Part shown: positions 17,960 to 28,094 of the stretch, piece by piece
How positions within the stretch are numbered: the first letter of the stretch is position 1
Layout: every line of letters starts with the position of its first letter
Origin: Sulfurisoma sp963709555
GTDB lineage: Bacteria; Pseudomonadota; Gammaproteobacteria; Burkholderiales; Rhodocyclaceae
Assembly (NCBI GenBank): GCA_963709555.1
Contig: CAVPWR010000008.1
Location: forward strand, 868,001-932,000
Length of the DNA stretch: 64,000 bases
Reading direction: 5' to 3'
Translations under genes and position numbers: made by a program
The notes under the pieces: model-generated
Databases searched by the model: none
What the model saw: only the letters and a program-made list of their open reading frames with translations
Told to the model about the DNA's origin: nothing

Positions 17960-18021
17960 TGGCCCCCACGCTCACTTTGTTCGCTGCCCCCACAGGGGGC
18001 TATGCCTCCCTCGGGACGGCC
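17960..18021 (+). repeat. Family B intergenic hairpin element between odhB and lpd
   Basis: The sequence begins TGGCCCCCACGCTC, contains CGCT followed by the hairpin GCCCCC-ACA-GGGGGC (17986-18000), and ends GGGACGGCCC. The same blocks in the same order occur on the minus strand at 59070-59138 between lepA and lepB. Both copies lie in the transcribed orientation of their operons, between a stop codon and the next ribosome-binding site. Confidence 0.8.
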
Positions 18022-18037
18022 CTTCAGGAGTCTTAAG

Positions 18038-19479
18038 ATGGCCAACAAGCAATTCGACGTCGTCGTCATCGGTGCCGGTCCCGGCGGCTACATCGCCGCG
18101 ATCCGCGCCGCGCAACTGGGGCTGGCTACCGCCTGCATCGAATCCGAAGCCTACGCCGACCCCAAGGGCGAGGTACGCCTCGGCGGCACCTGCCTCAACG
18201 TCGGCTGCATCCCCTCCAAGGCGCTGCTGAGATCGAGCGAGCTGTTCGACGAGGCCAACCACAGCCTTCGTCATGCACGGAATTAGCGCCGAGGGCGTCA
18301 AGGTCGAACGTTCCGACGATGATCCGCCGCAAGGACAATATCGTCACCCAGCTTACCGGCGGCATCCGCGGCCTGTTCAAGAAGAACAAGGTCACGCTGC
18401 TGGCCGGGCGCGGCAGTCTCAAGGGGCGCGAGGACGAACTGTGGCAGGTCGAAGTCGCCGGCAAGGACGGCGCCGAAGTGGTGGCGGCAAAGCACGTCAT
18501 CATCGCCACCGGTTCCAGCGCCCGCCACCTCGACGGCATTCCCGTCGACAACCGGCTGATCTGCGACAATGCCGGTGCGCTGGCCTTCGACTCGGTACCC
18601 AAGCGGCTCGGCGTCATCGGCGCCGGCGTCATCGGCCTCGAACTCGGCTCGGTGTGGAAGCGCCTCGGTTCCGAGGTCACCATCCTCGAGGCGCTGCCTG
18701 ATTTCCTTGCCGCCGCCGATCCGGCCGTGGCCAAGGAGGCGTGGAAGACCTTCACCCAGAAGCAGGGCCTCAAGATCCACCTCGGCGTCAAGATCGGCAC
18801 GGTCAAGCAGGGCAAGAAGGGCGTCACCGTGGACTACGAGAACGGCGAGGGCGCGCAAAAGCTCGAATGCGACCGCCTGATCGTCTCCGTCGGCCGCTTG
18901 CCCAACACCGCCGGCCTCGGCGCCGGGAGCGTCGGCCTCAAGTTCGACGAACGTGGCCGCATCGAGGTCAATGACCACTGCCAGACCAACCTGGAGAACG
19001 TCTGGGCGGTCGGCGACGTGATCCGTGGTCCCATGCTCGCGCACAAGGGCATGGAGGAGGGTGTGATGGTCGCCGAGCTGATCGCCGGCCAGGCCGGCCA
19101 CGTCAATTACGATGCCATTCCCTGGGTCATCTACACCCACCCCGAGATCGCCTGGGTCGGCAAGACCGAGACGCAGTTGAAGAACGAGGGCGTGGAATTC
19201 CGCGCCGGGCAGATTCCCTTCGCCGCCAACGGCCGCGCGCTGGGGCAGGGTGATGCCAGCGGCTTTGTCCGGATGTTGGCCGACGCGAAGACCGACCGCA
19301 TCCTCGGTGTCCATGTCATCGGCGCCAACGCTTCCGAACTGATCGCCGAGGCCGTGGTGGCGATGGAATTCGGTGCCTCGTCGGAGGACATCGCCCGCAT
19401 CTGCCACGCCCACCCGACGTTGTCCGAAGTCATGCATGAAGCGGCGCTGGCCGTCGACAAGCGGCCGCTGCATTTCTGA
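18038..19479 (+). CDS. lpd: Dihydrolipoyl dehydrogenase (E3; two frameshifts)
   Basis: E3 reoxidises the lipoyl groups of 2-oxoacid dehydrogenases, passing electrons to NAD+. FAD fold VVIGAGPGGYIAAIRAAQ, the redox disulfide in GGTCLNVGCIPSKALL, the NAD fold GVIGAGVIGLELGSVW and the C-terminal His/Glu in CHAHPTLSE are all present. An extra C at 18265-18266 and another at 18313-18314 disrupt residues about 77-92; removing both gives FVMHGISAEGVKVERSTM joined smoothly to IRRKDNIVTQL and a 479-residue protein. Start ATG 18038 has AGGAG nine bases before it. The two nearby insertions look like sequence errors. Confidence 0.94.
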
Positions 19480-19496
19480 GTCCGACTGGGTAACAT

Positions 19497-19526
19497 AGCC
19501 ACGGGGATTCCTCCCTGTGGCTTTTT
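19497..19526 (+). terminator. Intrinsic terminator after lpd
   Basis: Arms AGCCACGGGG (19497-19506) and CCCTGTGGCT (19513-19522) pair at nine of ten positions and run into TTTTT. The zapE ATG follows only six bases later, so zapE transcription relies on readthrough or on a promoter upstream in lpd. Confidence 0.85.
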
Positions 19527-19531
19527 CATTC

Positions 19532-20677
19532 ATGCCCCACCGCATCCTCAACGTCCCCAAGAACGGCATGATCGAGGGCTTCCATGCCGTGATGGCCAGT
19601 CGCGGCATCGTTGCCGACCCGGCCCAGCTCAATGCCGCGATGCGGCTGCAGCAGTTCTACGACGAGCTGCTCGCCTTCAAGGCGGCGCGGCGCAGCAAGC
19701 TGCGCAAGATGCTGGTCCATCCAGAGCTGCCGCGCGGCGTCTGGTTCTGGGGTGGAGTCGGGCGAGGCAAGAGCTTCCTGATGGACTGCTTCTTCGAGGC
19801 GGTTCCATACAACCGCAAGCGGCGCGTGCATTTCCACGCTTTCATGCGCGAGGTGCATGAGCGGCTGCACGCGTTCAAGCACCCAGGCAACGATGGCGAC
19901 CCGCTGCCCAAGGTTGCCGCGCAGGTGGCGAAGGAAACCCGGCTGATGTGTTTCGACGAGTTCCACGTCTCCGACATCGCCGACGCCATGATCCTCGGCC
20001 GCCTGATGCAGGCGCTGTTCGATGCCGGCGTGCTGTTTTGCATCACCTCCAACTACCCGCCGGACGGGCTCTACCCCGACGGGCTGCAGCGCGAGCGCCT
20101 GCTGCCGACCATCGCGCTGCTCAACGAAAGGCTCGACGTCATCGAGATCGACGCCGGCATCGACTACCGGCTGCGCGCCCTGGAGCAGGCCGAGATTTAC
20201 CATGTCCCCGCCGACGCGGCAGGCGAGGAGCGGATGCGCGCCACCTTCGCCCACGTCGCCGGTGGCGAGGGCCACGCGCGGCCGATCGAGATCATGCAGC
20301 GCGAACTCACGGTCATCCGCCGCGCGCCCGGCGTGCTCTGGTGCGACTTCGCCACGCTCTGCGGCGGGCCGCGCTCGCAGAACGATTACCTCGAGCTGGC
20401 CCACTCCTTCCATACCATTTTCCTGTCCGGCATCCCCGCCATGGGGCCGGAACAGGCCTCGGCGGCGCGCCGTTTCACCTGGCTGGTCGATGTGCTTTAT
20501 GATCATCGGGTCAAGTTCATCGCCACATCGGCCGTTAAGGTTGAAATGCTTTACCCGGAGGGGGCGCAGGCCTCCGAGTTCCAGCGCACGGTCTCGCGCC
20601 TGATCGAGATGCGGTCACACGATTATCTGGCCAGTCCCCACCGGCGCTTCGAAACCCACGGCCCCGACACGACGTGA
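19532..20677 (+). CDS. zapE: Cell division protein ZapE / AFG1-family ATPase
   Basis: This 381-residue AFG1-type P-loop ATPase has Walker A WGGVGRGKSFLMD near residue 75 and Walker B LMCFDEFHVSD near 140; sensor residues lie in FCITSNYPPDGLYPDG. E. coli ZapE associates with the Z-ring and acts on FtsZ under stress; the eukaryotic relative AFG1 works in mitochondrial protein quality control. The start at ATG 19532 directly follows the lpd terminator. The stop overlaps the GTG start of the next gene by four bases. Confidence 0.92.
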   Translation: MPHRILNVPKNGMIEGFHAVMASRGIVADPAQLNAAMRLQQFYDELLAFKAARRSKLRKMLVHPELPRGVWFWGGVGRGKSFLMDCFFEAVPYNRKRRVHFHAFMREVHERLHAFKHPGNDGDPLPKVAAQVAKETRLMCFDEFHVSDIADAMILGRLMQALFDAGVLFCITSNYPPDGLYPDGLQRERLLPTIALLNERLDVIEIDAGIDYRLRALEQAEIYHVPADAAGEERMRATFAHVAGGEGHARPIEIMQRELTVIRRAPGVLWCDFATLCGGPRSQNDYLELAHSFHTIFLSGIPAMGPEQASAARRFTWLVDVLYDHRVKFIATSAVKVEMLYPEGAQASEFQRTVSRLIEMRSHDYLASPHRRFETHGPDTT

Positions 20678-22188
20678 AGACCATCAACCGCTACCTGCTG
20701 GTTTCGCTTGCCGCCGCGCTGCTGCTGGTCGTGCTTGCGGTGGCCGGTGACAGTGTATTCCTTTCCGGCCGGCAATCGCGCGAGGAGGAACTGGCACGAG
20801 GCCAGGCCATGGTCGAGGAGCGCGCCCGGGTGCAGGGCGAACCGTTCCAGATGGCGCTGCGGCGGCTGGAACTGGCGCGCGACGACGCGCTGGCGCGGCT
20901 GGAAGGCACGCGCAAGGCCGACTCGCCGATCCGCTTCGGCCACGACACGGCCGGCCGCGAGGATGGCAGCGTGCGTTCCCTCGCGGACAACTTCGATCCG
21001 AAATGGGAGCCGGGGGTTTTCGTTCCGGCCGGACTCACGCTGGACGAAGACATCAAGCACCGCATCGTCGCCTTCCGCGACACGGCCAACCTGTTCGGCC
21101 AGGCGTGGCGCAAGGATTTCCCCAATCTCTGGTTCGCCGGGCCCGAGGGCTGGGTCGTCGCCTACTGGCCGGCCTACCCGTGGACGGAGAAGCTCGGCGC
21201 CACCGACAAGCCTGCCGCCGAACCGTGGTTTGTCCGCGCAGCGCCGGAGAAGAATCCGAACAAGCTGGCCGTGTGGGGCGCGGCGCGCAGCGACCCGGAC
21301 GGCAAGGCCACCTCGGTGACGTTGAGCCTGCCGCTCTACGCCGGGGAGGCCTTTCTCGGGGTGATCGCGGAGGACGTGCCGCTGCAGCGGCTGGCCGATG
21401 CCGTTGCCACGGAAGGGGCCGATGCCGGCACCAAGCGGCTTGTCTTCGGCCCGGATGGCTCGCTGCTGGCGATGACCGGCCGCACGGCCGAAATCGTCAA
21501 GGCCGGGGGCAGCCTCAAGGCCGTGCAGGCGCCCGAGGCGGCTTCGGCCATCACCGCGATCCAGGCCCACGGCGAGGCTGCCGGCCGGGTGCGCGACGCC
21601 GCAGGCAAGCAGTACGTGCTCTACAGCGGCATGGGCAAACTGCCCTGGACCATCGCCACGCTGGTGCCCGATGCCCGCCTCGGCAAGGGCGCGCTGGCCA
21701 TTGCCCTGTTCAGTGCCGGCGCGGTCGTGCTGGCATCGTTGCTGGTGCTGGGCGTGATGGTGCGGCAGCTGCGCACCGCGCTGGTCAAGCCGCTGCGCCA
21801 GCTGGCCGGCGCGGTCGCCTCGATCACCCAGGGGCATGCCGACGTGGTGTTGCCCACCGGCGCGCGCGGCGAGATCGCCGAACTGGCCGAGGCACTGGTC
21901 CCGATGCGCGACTCGGTGGCGGCCAAGCTCGATGCCGCCAAGGAAGAAAAGTCGGCGCTGGCGGCACGCCTCGCCGAGGCCGAACAGAAGGCCGAAGAGA
22001 CGCAGCGCCGGCTCGACGAGGAGAAGGTGGTGGCCGCGGATCGCGCCAGCCGCCTGGCGGACCTCGAGCAGCGCTACGAGGCCCTGCTACAGATACAGAG
22101 TGAGGCCGCCGCCGCTGCCGCGCTGGAGGAAACGGGTGGTGCAGCCGTTGCCGCCGAAATGAGCGACACCGAGACGCCGCCGGTCTAG
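20674..22188 (+). CDS. Membrane dCache-HAMP protein without output domain
   Basis: This 504-residue protein starts at GTG (GTGA overlap with zapE). It has an N-terminal transmembrane helix (about 7-27), a long periplasmic dCache-like sensor region (about 28-340, with EKNPNKLAVWGAARSDPDG and GVIAEDVPLQRLAD), a second helix (about 343-367), a HAMP segment (PLRQLAGAVASITQGHADVVLP) and a coiled coil (about 410-475). No kinase, MCP or cyclase domain follows, so it may signal through a partner. It converges on the GGDEF-EAL gene and shares the CTAG stop site with it. A family A repeat copy (21947-21970) encodes KSALAARL in the coiled coil. Confidence 0.75.
   Translation: MKTINRYLLVSLAAALLLVVLAVAGDSVFLSGRQSREEELARGQAMVEERARVQGEPFQMALRRLELARDDALARLEGTRKADSPIRFGHDTAGREDGSVRSLADNFDPKWEPGVFVPAGLTLDEDIKHRIVAFRDTANLFGQAWRKDFPNLWFAGPEGWVVAYWPAYPWTEKLGATDKPAAEPWFVRAAPEKNPNKLAVWGAARSDPDGKATSVTLSLPLYAGEAFLGVIAEDVPLQRLADAVATEGADAGTKRLVFGPDGSLLAMTGRTAEIVKAGGSLKAVQAPEAASAITAIQAHGEAAGRVRDAAGKQYVLYSGMGKLPWTIATLVPDARLGKGALAIALFSAGAVVLASLLVLGVMVRQLRTALVKPLRQLAGAVASITQGHADVVLPTGARGEIAELAEALVPMRDSVAAKLDAAKEEKSALAARLAEAEQKAEETQRRLDEEKVVAADRASRLADLEQRYEALLQIQSEAAAAAALEETGGAAVAAEMSDTETPPV
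21947..21970 (-). repeat. Family A dispersed repeat inside the dCache-HAMP gene (antisense)
   Basis: Minus-strand exact CCAGCGCCGACTTTT core preceded by GGCGTGCCG. The gene strand reads it as KSALA within a coiled-coil heptad region. Confidence 0.9.
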
Positions 22189-24987
22189 TCGGCCGGAAAG
22201 CGCCAGCCGGCCTCACCCTGCCAGGATGCAGCCCAGCCCGGCAGTTCGCCCGCCGGCATGGGCCGCGCGATGCCGTAGCCCTGGGCGAGACTGCAGCCGA
22301 GACGCACCAGGGTGCGGCCGATTTCCGGCGTCTCGACACCCTCGGCGACCACGTCGCGGCCGAAGGCATGCGCCAGGCTGATCATGCCTTCGATGATGGC
22401 CCGATCCCCTTCGTCGCTCAGCAGGTCCTTGACGAAGGACTGGTCGATCTTGAGGGTATTGACCTGCAGTCGCTTGAAATAGGACATCGACGAGTAGCCG
22501 GTGCCGAAGTCGTCGAGGGCGAAGCGCACGCCGAGCTGGTGGCAGGAGCGGATGACGTTGCCGGCCTCGGCGATGTCCTCGATCGCCGCGGTCTCGAGCA
22601 CTTCGAGTTCGATCGCGGCGGCCGGGACCGCGGGATAGCGTTGCAGCAGGGCCTCGACCTCGGCGACGAAACCGGGCGTCTGCAGGTGCCGCGCCGCCAT
22701 GTTGATGCTCATGGCGATATCCAGTCCCGCCTTGCGCCAGGCATCGAGCTGGGCGACGGCCGTATCCATGACCCAGCGGCCGAGGTCGATGGCGAATTCC
22801 GTGTCCTCGATCGTCGGCAGGAATTCGCCCGGCGGCACCAGGCCACGTTCCGGGTGCTGCCAGCGGATCAGCGCCTCGACGCCGAACACGCGGCCGCTGC
22901 GCATGTCGACCTTGGGCTGGTAATACAGCACGAATTCGCCCAGCCGCAGCGCCTCCTCGATGCGGGAGCGCGCCTCGTGATGGGCTTCCACCTTCCGGTC
23001 CTGCTGGCAGTCGAAGAGGTGGAAGCGGCCGCGCCCCGCTTGCTTGGCCAGGTACATGGCCTGGTCGGCGTGGCGCAGCAGGGTGTCGGGATCGGCATCG
23101 TCGAGCGGATAGAGGGTGACGCCGATGCTGGCCGAGATGCAGACTTCCGCCTCGCCGAGCCGGAAGGGCGCCGCGATGGCGGCGAGTATGCGGTCGAAGA
23201 CAAGTCCGCATTCATCGATGTTGCTGAGCGACCCGATCAGCAGCACGAACTCGTCGCCGCCGAGGCGGCAGGCCGTGTCGCCGGCGCGGATGCATTCGGA
23301 GAAACGCCGTGCCGCCTCGATCAGCAGCTGGTCGCCGGCCTCGTGGCCGAAGTTGTCGTTGACCGGCTTGAAGTCGTCGAGGTCGAGGTAGGCGACCGCC
23401 AGCAGTTTTTCCGAGCGATTGCAGCGGGCGATGGCCTGGCCGAGGCGGTCGGCGAGGAGGATGCGGTTGGGCAGCCGGGTCAGCGCGTCGAAGTGCGCCA
23501 TGTGCTCGAGCCGGTGCTGGTTGTCCTTGATCTCGGTGATGTCGGAGAAAAGCCCGAGATACTGCACCATCCGGCCGTCGGGACCGCGGATGGCCGAGAC
23601 GGTCAGAAGCTCGGCGTAGAGCGCGCCGTCCTTGCGCCGGTTCCAGATCTCGCCGCGCCAGAAACCCTTGTCATACAGGTCGGTCCACATGGCGGCGTAA
23701 AAGTCGCGATCATGGCGGCCGGAGCTGAGGATGTTCGGGTTGCGGCCGATGACCTCCTCGCGCCCATAGCCGGTGATGTCGCTGAAGGCGGCATTGACAT
23801 CGACGATGCGGCCGTCGCCGTCGGTGATCATGATGCCCTCGCTGGCGTATTCAAAGACGCTGGCCGCCCGCCGCAGTTCGGCCTCGACCCGCCGCCGCTC
23901 GGTGATGTCGCGCACCACGGCCAGCAGCCGTTGTTGCCCGCCGATGCGGACCACCCGCAGATTGACCTCGGCCCAGAACAGCTTGCCGCCGTAGGTGCGG
24001 GCCTGCCATTCGAACGTCTGCGGGCCCTCGGCCACGGCCTTTTGCATGCAGGCCAGCGCTTCGGTGGCGGAATAGGGCGGCTCGCCGAGGCTGAACTGGT
24101 TGGGCACGGCGCGCAGGGCCTCCTCGCGGCTGCAGTCGTAAAGTTGCAACTGTGCCTGGTTGACGTCGAGGATGCGGCCGGTGTCGATGTCGTGCAGGAA
24201 AATCGCCTCACTGACGCTGTCGAAAATGCTGCGGAAGCGGCTTTCGCTCTCCGCCAGTTGCTCCATACGGCTTCGCACGGTGGCGGCCATGGCATTGAAG
24301 TTGTCCGCGAGCAGGCCAATCTCATCGCGGTTGGCAATGATGATGGGTGCTGAATAGTCGGCGCTGGCGATACGGCGCGTGGCGGCAACGAGGCTCGAAA
24401 TGTGGCGCGTGATGAGGTAGCCGCCCATCGCCAGCAGAAATATCGAAAGCAGAATCTCGCCGATAGCGATCAAGATGCTCTGTTCCAGCACATTGCCGCG
24501 CAGAGTAACCAGGTCGACGATCGACAGACCGAAGCGCGCAGAGCCCACCGTGTTTCCTTGCACGGTGAGCGGCACCGAGGTGTCGTAGAACCATATCCGT
24601 CAATGAGTCAGCTACGGTCCGGTCTTCGGGAGCACTATTCGACAGCAGTTGCGGCTTGACTTCTCCAGCGCTTGCCAGGACTTCGCCACGCCGATCGAAC
24701 ACGACGATGTAGCTGATCTCCGTACGCTTCGAGCCGACCAGTTGCTTGATGATGGCGGAAATTTCGCTGTGGTCGCGCTGAAATACCCGCCCCGCCAGCG
24801 AGGCATCGAGCAGCGGCGCCAGCGCTTCCAGGCGCAGGCGGGTTTGCGACTCGAGCGCTTCACTCACCAAACGATAGCTGTTGGCGAGCAAGAAGGTCAG
24901 CATGACCGCCTCGACGACCACGGCCGCCGCCACCAGCCTGAGCCGGATCGAGCGATACCAGGGAATCGTTTGAGCAGCGTGGGTCAA
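22185..24987 (-). CDS. Membrane PAS-GGDEF-EAL c-di-GMP enzyme (one frameshift)
   Basis: The corrected product is 933 residues. Order: transmembrane helix (about 14-36), periplasmic sensor, second helix (about 165-188), HAMP, two PAS domains (about 250-500), GGDEF with an intact RLGGDEFVLLIG, and EAL with EALIRWQHP and DDFGTGYSSMSYFKRL. Both catalytic motifs are intact, so synthesis and hydrolysis of c-di-GMP are both possible. An extra base near 24597-24598 splits the periplasmic region; after correction it reads IWFYDTSVPLTVQG. The start is TTG 24987, two bases after the phnD-like stop, so the two are coupled. A family A repeat is at 24353-24376. Confidence 0.85.
24353..24376 (-). repeat. 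Family A dispersed repeat inside the GGDEF-EAL gene (sense)
   Basis: Minus strand CCAGCGCCGACTATT (one mismatch) preceded by GCCGTATCG. It is read in frame as RRIASADYS in the HAMP segment. Confidence 0.85.
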
Positions 24988-24989
24988 AA

Positions 24990-25820
24990 TCAGGGCTTGT
25001 CAAACACGGTGGTGAAGGGGTCGAGGCGCTTCATGGTCGAGGCATCCAGCGGACGGAAGTCGCCCTGCAGCGACTTGGCGAAGAACGTTTTGCCGGCAGG
25101 TGTTCCGGCAAAATTCGTGAGTGCGGCGTGCAACTTCTTCAGCACCGCATCGCCGTTGCGCGGATGGCCAAGGAGAAAAAAGCTGGGCAGCGGTTTCGAG
25201 CGGAAAATTTCCTGCAATTGGGCCCGCTGCTCGGCGGGGGCGCTATTCAGCAGAATCGTGGGGGCAGCACCCGCATCCGCCTCGCCGCGCAGGACTGCTT
25301 CGATTATGTTGGAGAAGCTAGAGGTATCGATGAACTTGACGTTTTTTCCGAGTTCCAGACCGCTTTTTCCGAGCGCTTGGTTCATGACCTGGTAGGTCAT
25401 CGATAACTCCGCGCCGACGGCAAGCCCCCGGTCGCGCATGTCTTCGAGCGATTTGACGGGCGAACCCTTCTTCGCCAGGGCGATGAAGATGAATGGATTG
25501 CCCGATTGCGCCAACGGTCGATAGCCGTCTCGTGTTTCGGCCAGACGTCCCATGTGCGGGGCGGTAAAAATAATGTCGTATTCGCCGGCGCGTGTGCGGT
25601 CGATGAACTGGGCGAAATTCGGCGCAGAGCGCAGCACCACCGGTCGACCCAGCGCTTTGGCCAAATGGTCGCTGAGCGGAGAGTACTGTTCGACGATCTG
25701 GTTGGGTGACAGGTAGGGATAGACGCCGAAAATCAGCTCGCCGCCCTGCGCCAGTGCTGTCGGCAGCACTGCCGTCAAGAGCGTCAGGACTGCGAGGAGC
25801 TTGATGATGGAACGCTGCAT
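24990..25820 (-). CDS. PhnD/SsuA-like periplasmic substrate-binding protein
   Basis: This 276-residue protein has a signal peptide (about 1-24, LLTAVLPTALAQ) and the PhnD pattern of phosphate/phosphite/phosphonate ABC-transporter binding proteins: FGVYPYLSPNQIVEQYSPL, EYDIIFTAPHMGRLAE, VGAELSMTYQVMNQAL and GEADAGAAPTILLN. No permease or ATPase genes are nearby. Instead its stop is two bases before a membrane GGDEF-EAL gene, so it more likely presents a ligand to that sensor than feeds a transporter. The ligand is unknown. Confidence 0.85.
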   Translation of the reverse strand: MQRSIIKLLAVLTLLTAVLPTALAQGGELIFGVYPYLSPNQIVEQYSPLSDHLAKALGRPVVLRSAPNFAQFIDRTRAGEYDIIFTAPHMGRLAETRDGYRPLAQSGNPFIFIALAKKGSPVKSLEDMRDRGLAVGAELSMTYQVMNQALGKSGLELGKNVKFIDTSSFSNIIEAVLRGEADAGAAPTILLNSAPAEQRAQLQEIFRSKPLPSFFLLGHPRNGDAVLKKLHAALTNFAGTPAGKTFFAKSLQGDFRPLDASTMKRLDPFTTVFDKP

Positions 25821-25902
25821 GCCGTTTCTCCTTCCCGCGTGGCCGTCAGCCGGCTGTTGGTTTTGAGCATGCTAACGTTTCATGCCATCGTGGTAAAGGC
25901 TT

Positions 25903-26908
25903 TCATGGCAGCAGCACCGCCGCGCCCTGCAACTGTCCGGAGCGCAACAGCGCCAGCGCCGCGTTGGCCTGCGCCAGGGGGAAACGGGTGACTTCGGTCC
26001 TGACCGGGATTCCTGGCGCCAGCGCCAGAAACTCCTCGCCGTCGCGGCGGGTGAGATTCGCCACCGACTGGATGCGGCGCTCGCCCCAGAGGATGGCGTA
26101 GGGAAAGGACGGAATGTCGCTCATGTGGATGCCGGCGCAGACTACCGTGCCGCCCTTGCGCACGGCCCGCAGCGCCGCCGGCACCAGCGCGCCGACCGGG
26201 GCGAAGATCAGCGCGGCATCCAGCGGCTCCGGCGGCAGGGCTTCCGCATCGCCGGCCCAGGTGGCGCCGAGGGCGAGCGCGAAAGCCTGGCTCGCCGCGT
26301 CGCCCGGGCGGGTGAAGGCGTATATCTCGCGCTCCTGCCACCTGGCGACCTGGCAGATGATGTGCGCCGCCGCGCCGAAGCCGTAGATGCCGAGGCGGCG
26401 GACTTCGCCGGACGGGCCGGCCATCGCCAGCGCGCGGTAGCCGATCAGCCCGGCGCAGAGCAGGGGGGCCAGGTTGGCGGCATCGCCCTCTTCGGGAAGC
26501 GGGAAGCAGTAGCGCGCATCGGCCAGGGTGTGCGTGGCATAGCCGCCGTCGATCTGGTAGCCGGTAAAGCGCGCCGCGTCGCAGAGATTTTCGCGCCCGG
26601 CACGGCAATGCCCGCACTCGCCGCAGGTCCAGCCCAGCCACGGGAATCCCGATGCGCTGGCCAACGCGGATCGCCGTCACGCCAGAGCCGAGTTTTGCGG
26701 CCCGGCCGACGATCTCGTGGCCAGGCACGATGGGATACGCGATGTCGGGCAGTTCGCCGTCGAGCAGGTGCAGGTCGGTGCGGCAGACGCCGCAGGCCTC
26801 GACCTCGATCAGCACCTGCCCGGGTCCGGGATCGGGCAGGGGTCGTTCGACTTCCCGCAGGGCGGTTCCCGGCCCTTGCAGCACCATGGCACGCATTCTG
26901 GCGTTCAT
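25903..26908 (-). CDS. Zinc-dependent alcohol dehydrogenase family protein (one frameshift)
   Basis: This is a medium-chain dehydrogenase of the TIGR02822-like group, 334 residues after correction. The catalytic zinc ligands are in CGVCRTDLHLLDGEL and GHEIVG; the structural zinc site is CGECGHCRAGRENLC; the NAD(P) fold lies around IYGFGAAAHIICQVARW. An extra base in ATTCCCGTGG (26642-26644) breaks the frame between VGQRIGIP and WLGWTCGECGHC. It probably oxidises or reduces a short-chain alcohol/aldehyde; the substrate is unknown. It starts ten bases after the cyclase gene and may be the last gene of the merR-cyclase-adh operon. Confidence 0.85.
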
Positions 26909-26917
26909 GGCCGGGGA

Positions 26918-28087
26918 TTATGCCCCGTGACGCACCTCGGCGATGTCCATGATTTCGGCGATGGGCAGGGTGGCGATGTCGCGCAGCTTGCAGCTGGCGT
27001 CGTCGTTGCCCTCGACCAGCGAGGATACGGTGGCGAAGCTCGAAGGCACGAACACCTCGCGCCCGCCGTCGGCCGCCCGGCGTACGCCGTAGCTCACGCG
27101 CTCGCGGGCTTCCTGCGTCAGCTTGCCGACCAGGCTCTTGGTGGCCCAGATGCTGCCGAAGCGCGCGAAGTCGGAAATGCGCGCGGCCTGGTTGATGGTG
27201 TCGCCGAGAACCACGAACTCGATGGTGGTGGTGGAGCGGAAGGTGCCGAGCCACTCCTGGCCCTCGGTGATGCCGGTATTGAGGTAGAGCTCGTTGAGCC
27301 AGTTCTTCTGCAGCTGCCAGCGCTTGGACAGCCGCTTCATTTCCTCGCGGATCTCGCTGGCGCAGGCCAGGGCATTGAAGAGGTAGTCGCTGTCCGGTTC
27401 CGGGAAGAAGTAATAGACCATGCCGTCGCCGACATGCTTGCCGTGGGTGCCGTGGTATTTGCGGAAGATCGGCGCCATCGCCGCCCAGATGTCGTTGATG
27501 AGGTTGAAGTATTCGTCGGGGGGGAGTTCCGAGCAGATGCGTACCGAGCCCTGCAGGTCGGCCACCAGCACCGCCAGGTTGGTCAGCACCGGCATGCGCC
27601 GCTGCAGCAGGCTGCGGATCACCTCGTCGCGGCGGGCGAGGAATTCGAGCATCGAATCGGGTTGGTGCTCCTCGGGGGTGAGCACGACGAAGATGCCTTC
27701 GCGGAAAACCGAGACGTAGGCGCGCCTGGGTTCAGTTCCCAAGGTCAGCAGCGTGTCTGCGACGGGCCGTGCCGGTTCGGCGATCGCCTCGATAAACGTG
27801 CGCTGCAGCCAGGAGAAGGCTTCGGGAACGACACCATGGCAGCTGTCGGCAAAGCGATTGGGCGTCAGGCGGCTTTTCGCCAGGGCGACATGAAAGCGCA
27901 GCAGCTCGGCCGTGTGCGCCTCGACGCCCCGGGCGGCGAGCAACCGGAACAGGCTGCGACCCTCGCTGGTCGGCGGCAGCTTGTCGAGGCCGTGGAAGAT
28001 TTCCTTCCCTGCGGCGTCGTTGTACCAGCACAGCTCGAAACTGTGATTGATCATGTAGGCGGGGAAGGCGATGTCCTCGATGGTCAC
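26918..28087 (-). CDS. Class III adenylate/guanylate cyclase with PAS-like N-terminus
   Basis: The 389-residue protein starts at GTG 28087, seven bases after the merR-like stop. An N-terminal PAS-like region (about 1-120, FPAYMINHSFELCWYNDAAG) precedes a class III cyclase domain (about 185-350). Metal-binding Asp residues are in VADLQGS and HVGDGMVYYFF, a substrate-specifying Lys lies just before, and the transition-state Asn/Arg are in LGDTINQAARISD. The catalytic set therefore looks complete. No transmembrane segments are seen, so it is likely cytosolic, producing cAMP or cGMP in response to an unknown cue. Confidence 0.82.
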   Translation of the reverse strand: MTIEDIAFPAYMINHSFELCWYNDAAGKEIFHGLDKLPPTSEGRSLFRLLAARGVEAHTAELLRFHVALAKSRLTPNRFADSCHGVVPEAFSWLQRTFIEAIAEPARPVADTLLTLGTEPRRAYVSVFREGIFVVLTPEEHQPDSMLEFLARRDEVIRSLLQRRMPVLTNLAVLVADLQGSVRICSELPPDEYFNLINDIWAAMAPIFRKYHGTHGKHVGDGMVYYFFPEPDSDYLFNALACASEIREEMKRLSKRWQLQKNWLNELYLNTGITEGQEWLGTFRSTTTIEFVVLGDTINQAARISDFARFGSIWATKSLVGKLTQEARERVSYGVRRAADGGREVFVPSSFATVSSLVEGNDDASCKLRDIATLPIAEIMDIAEVRHGA

Positions 28088-28094
28088 GCGCAGG

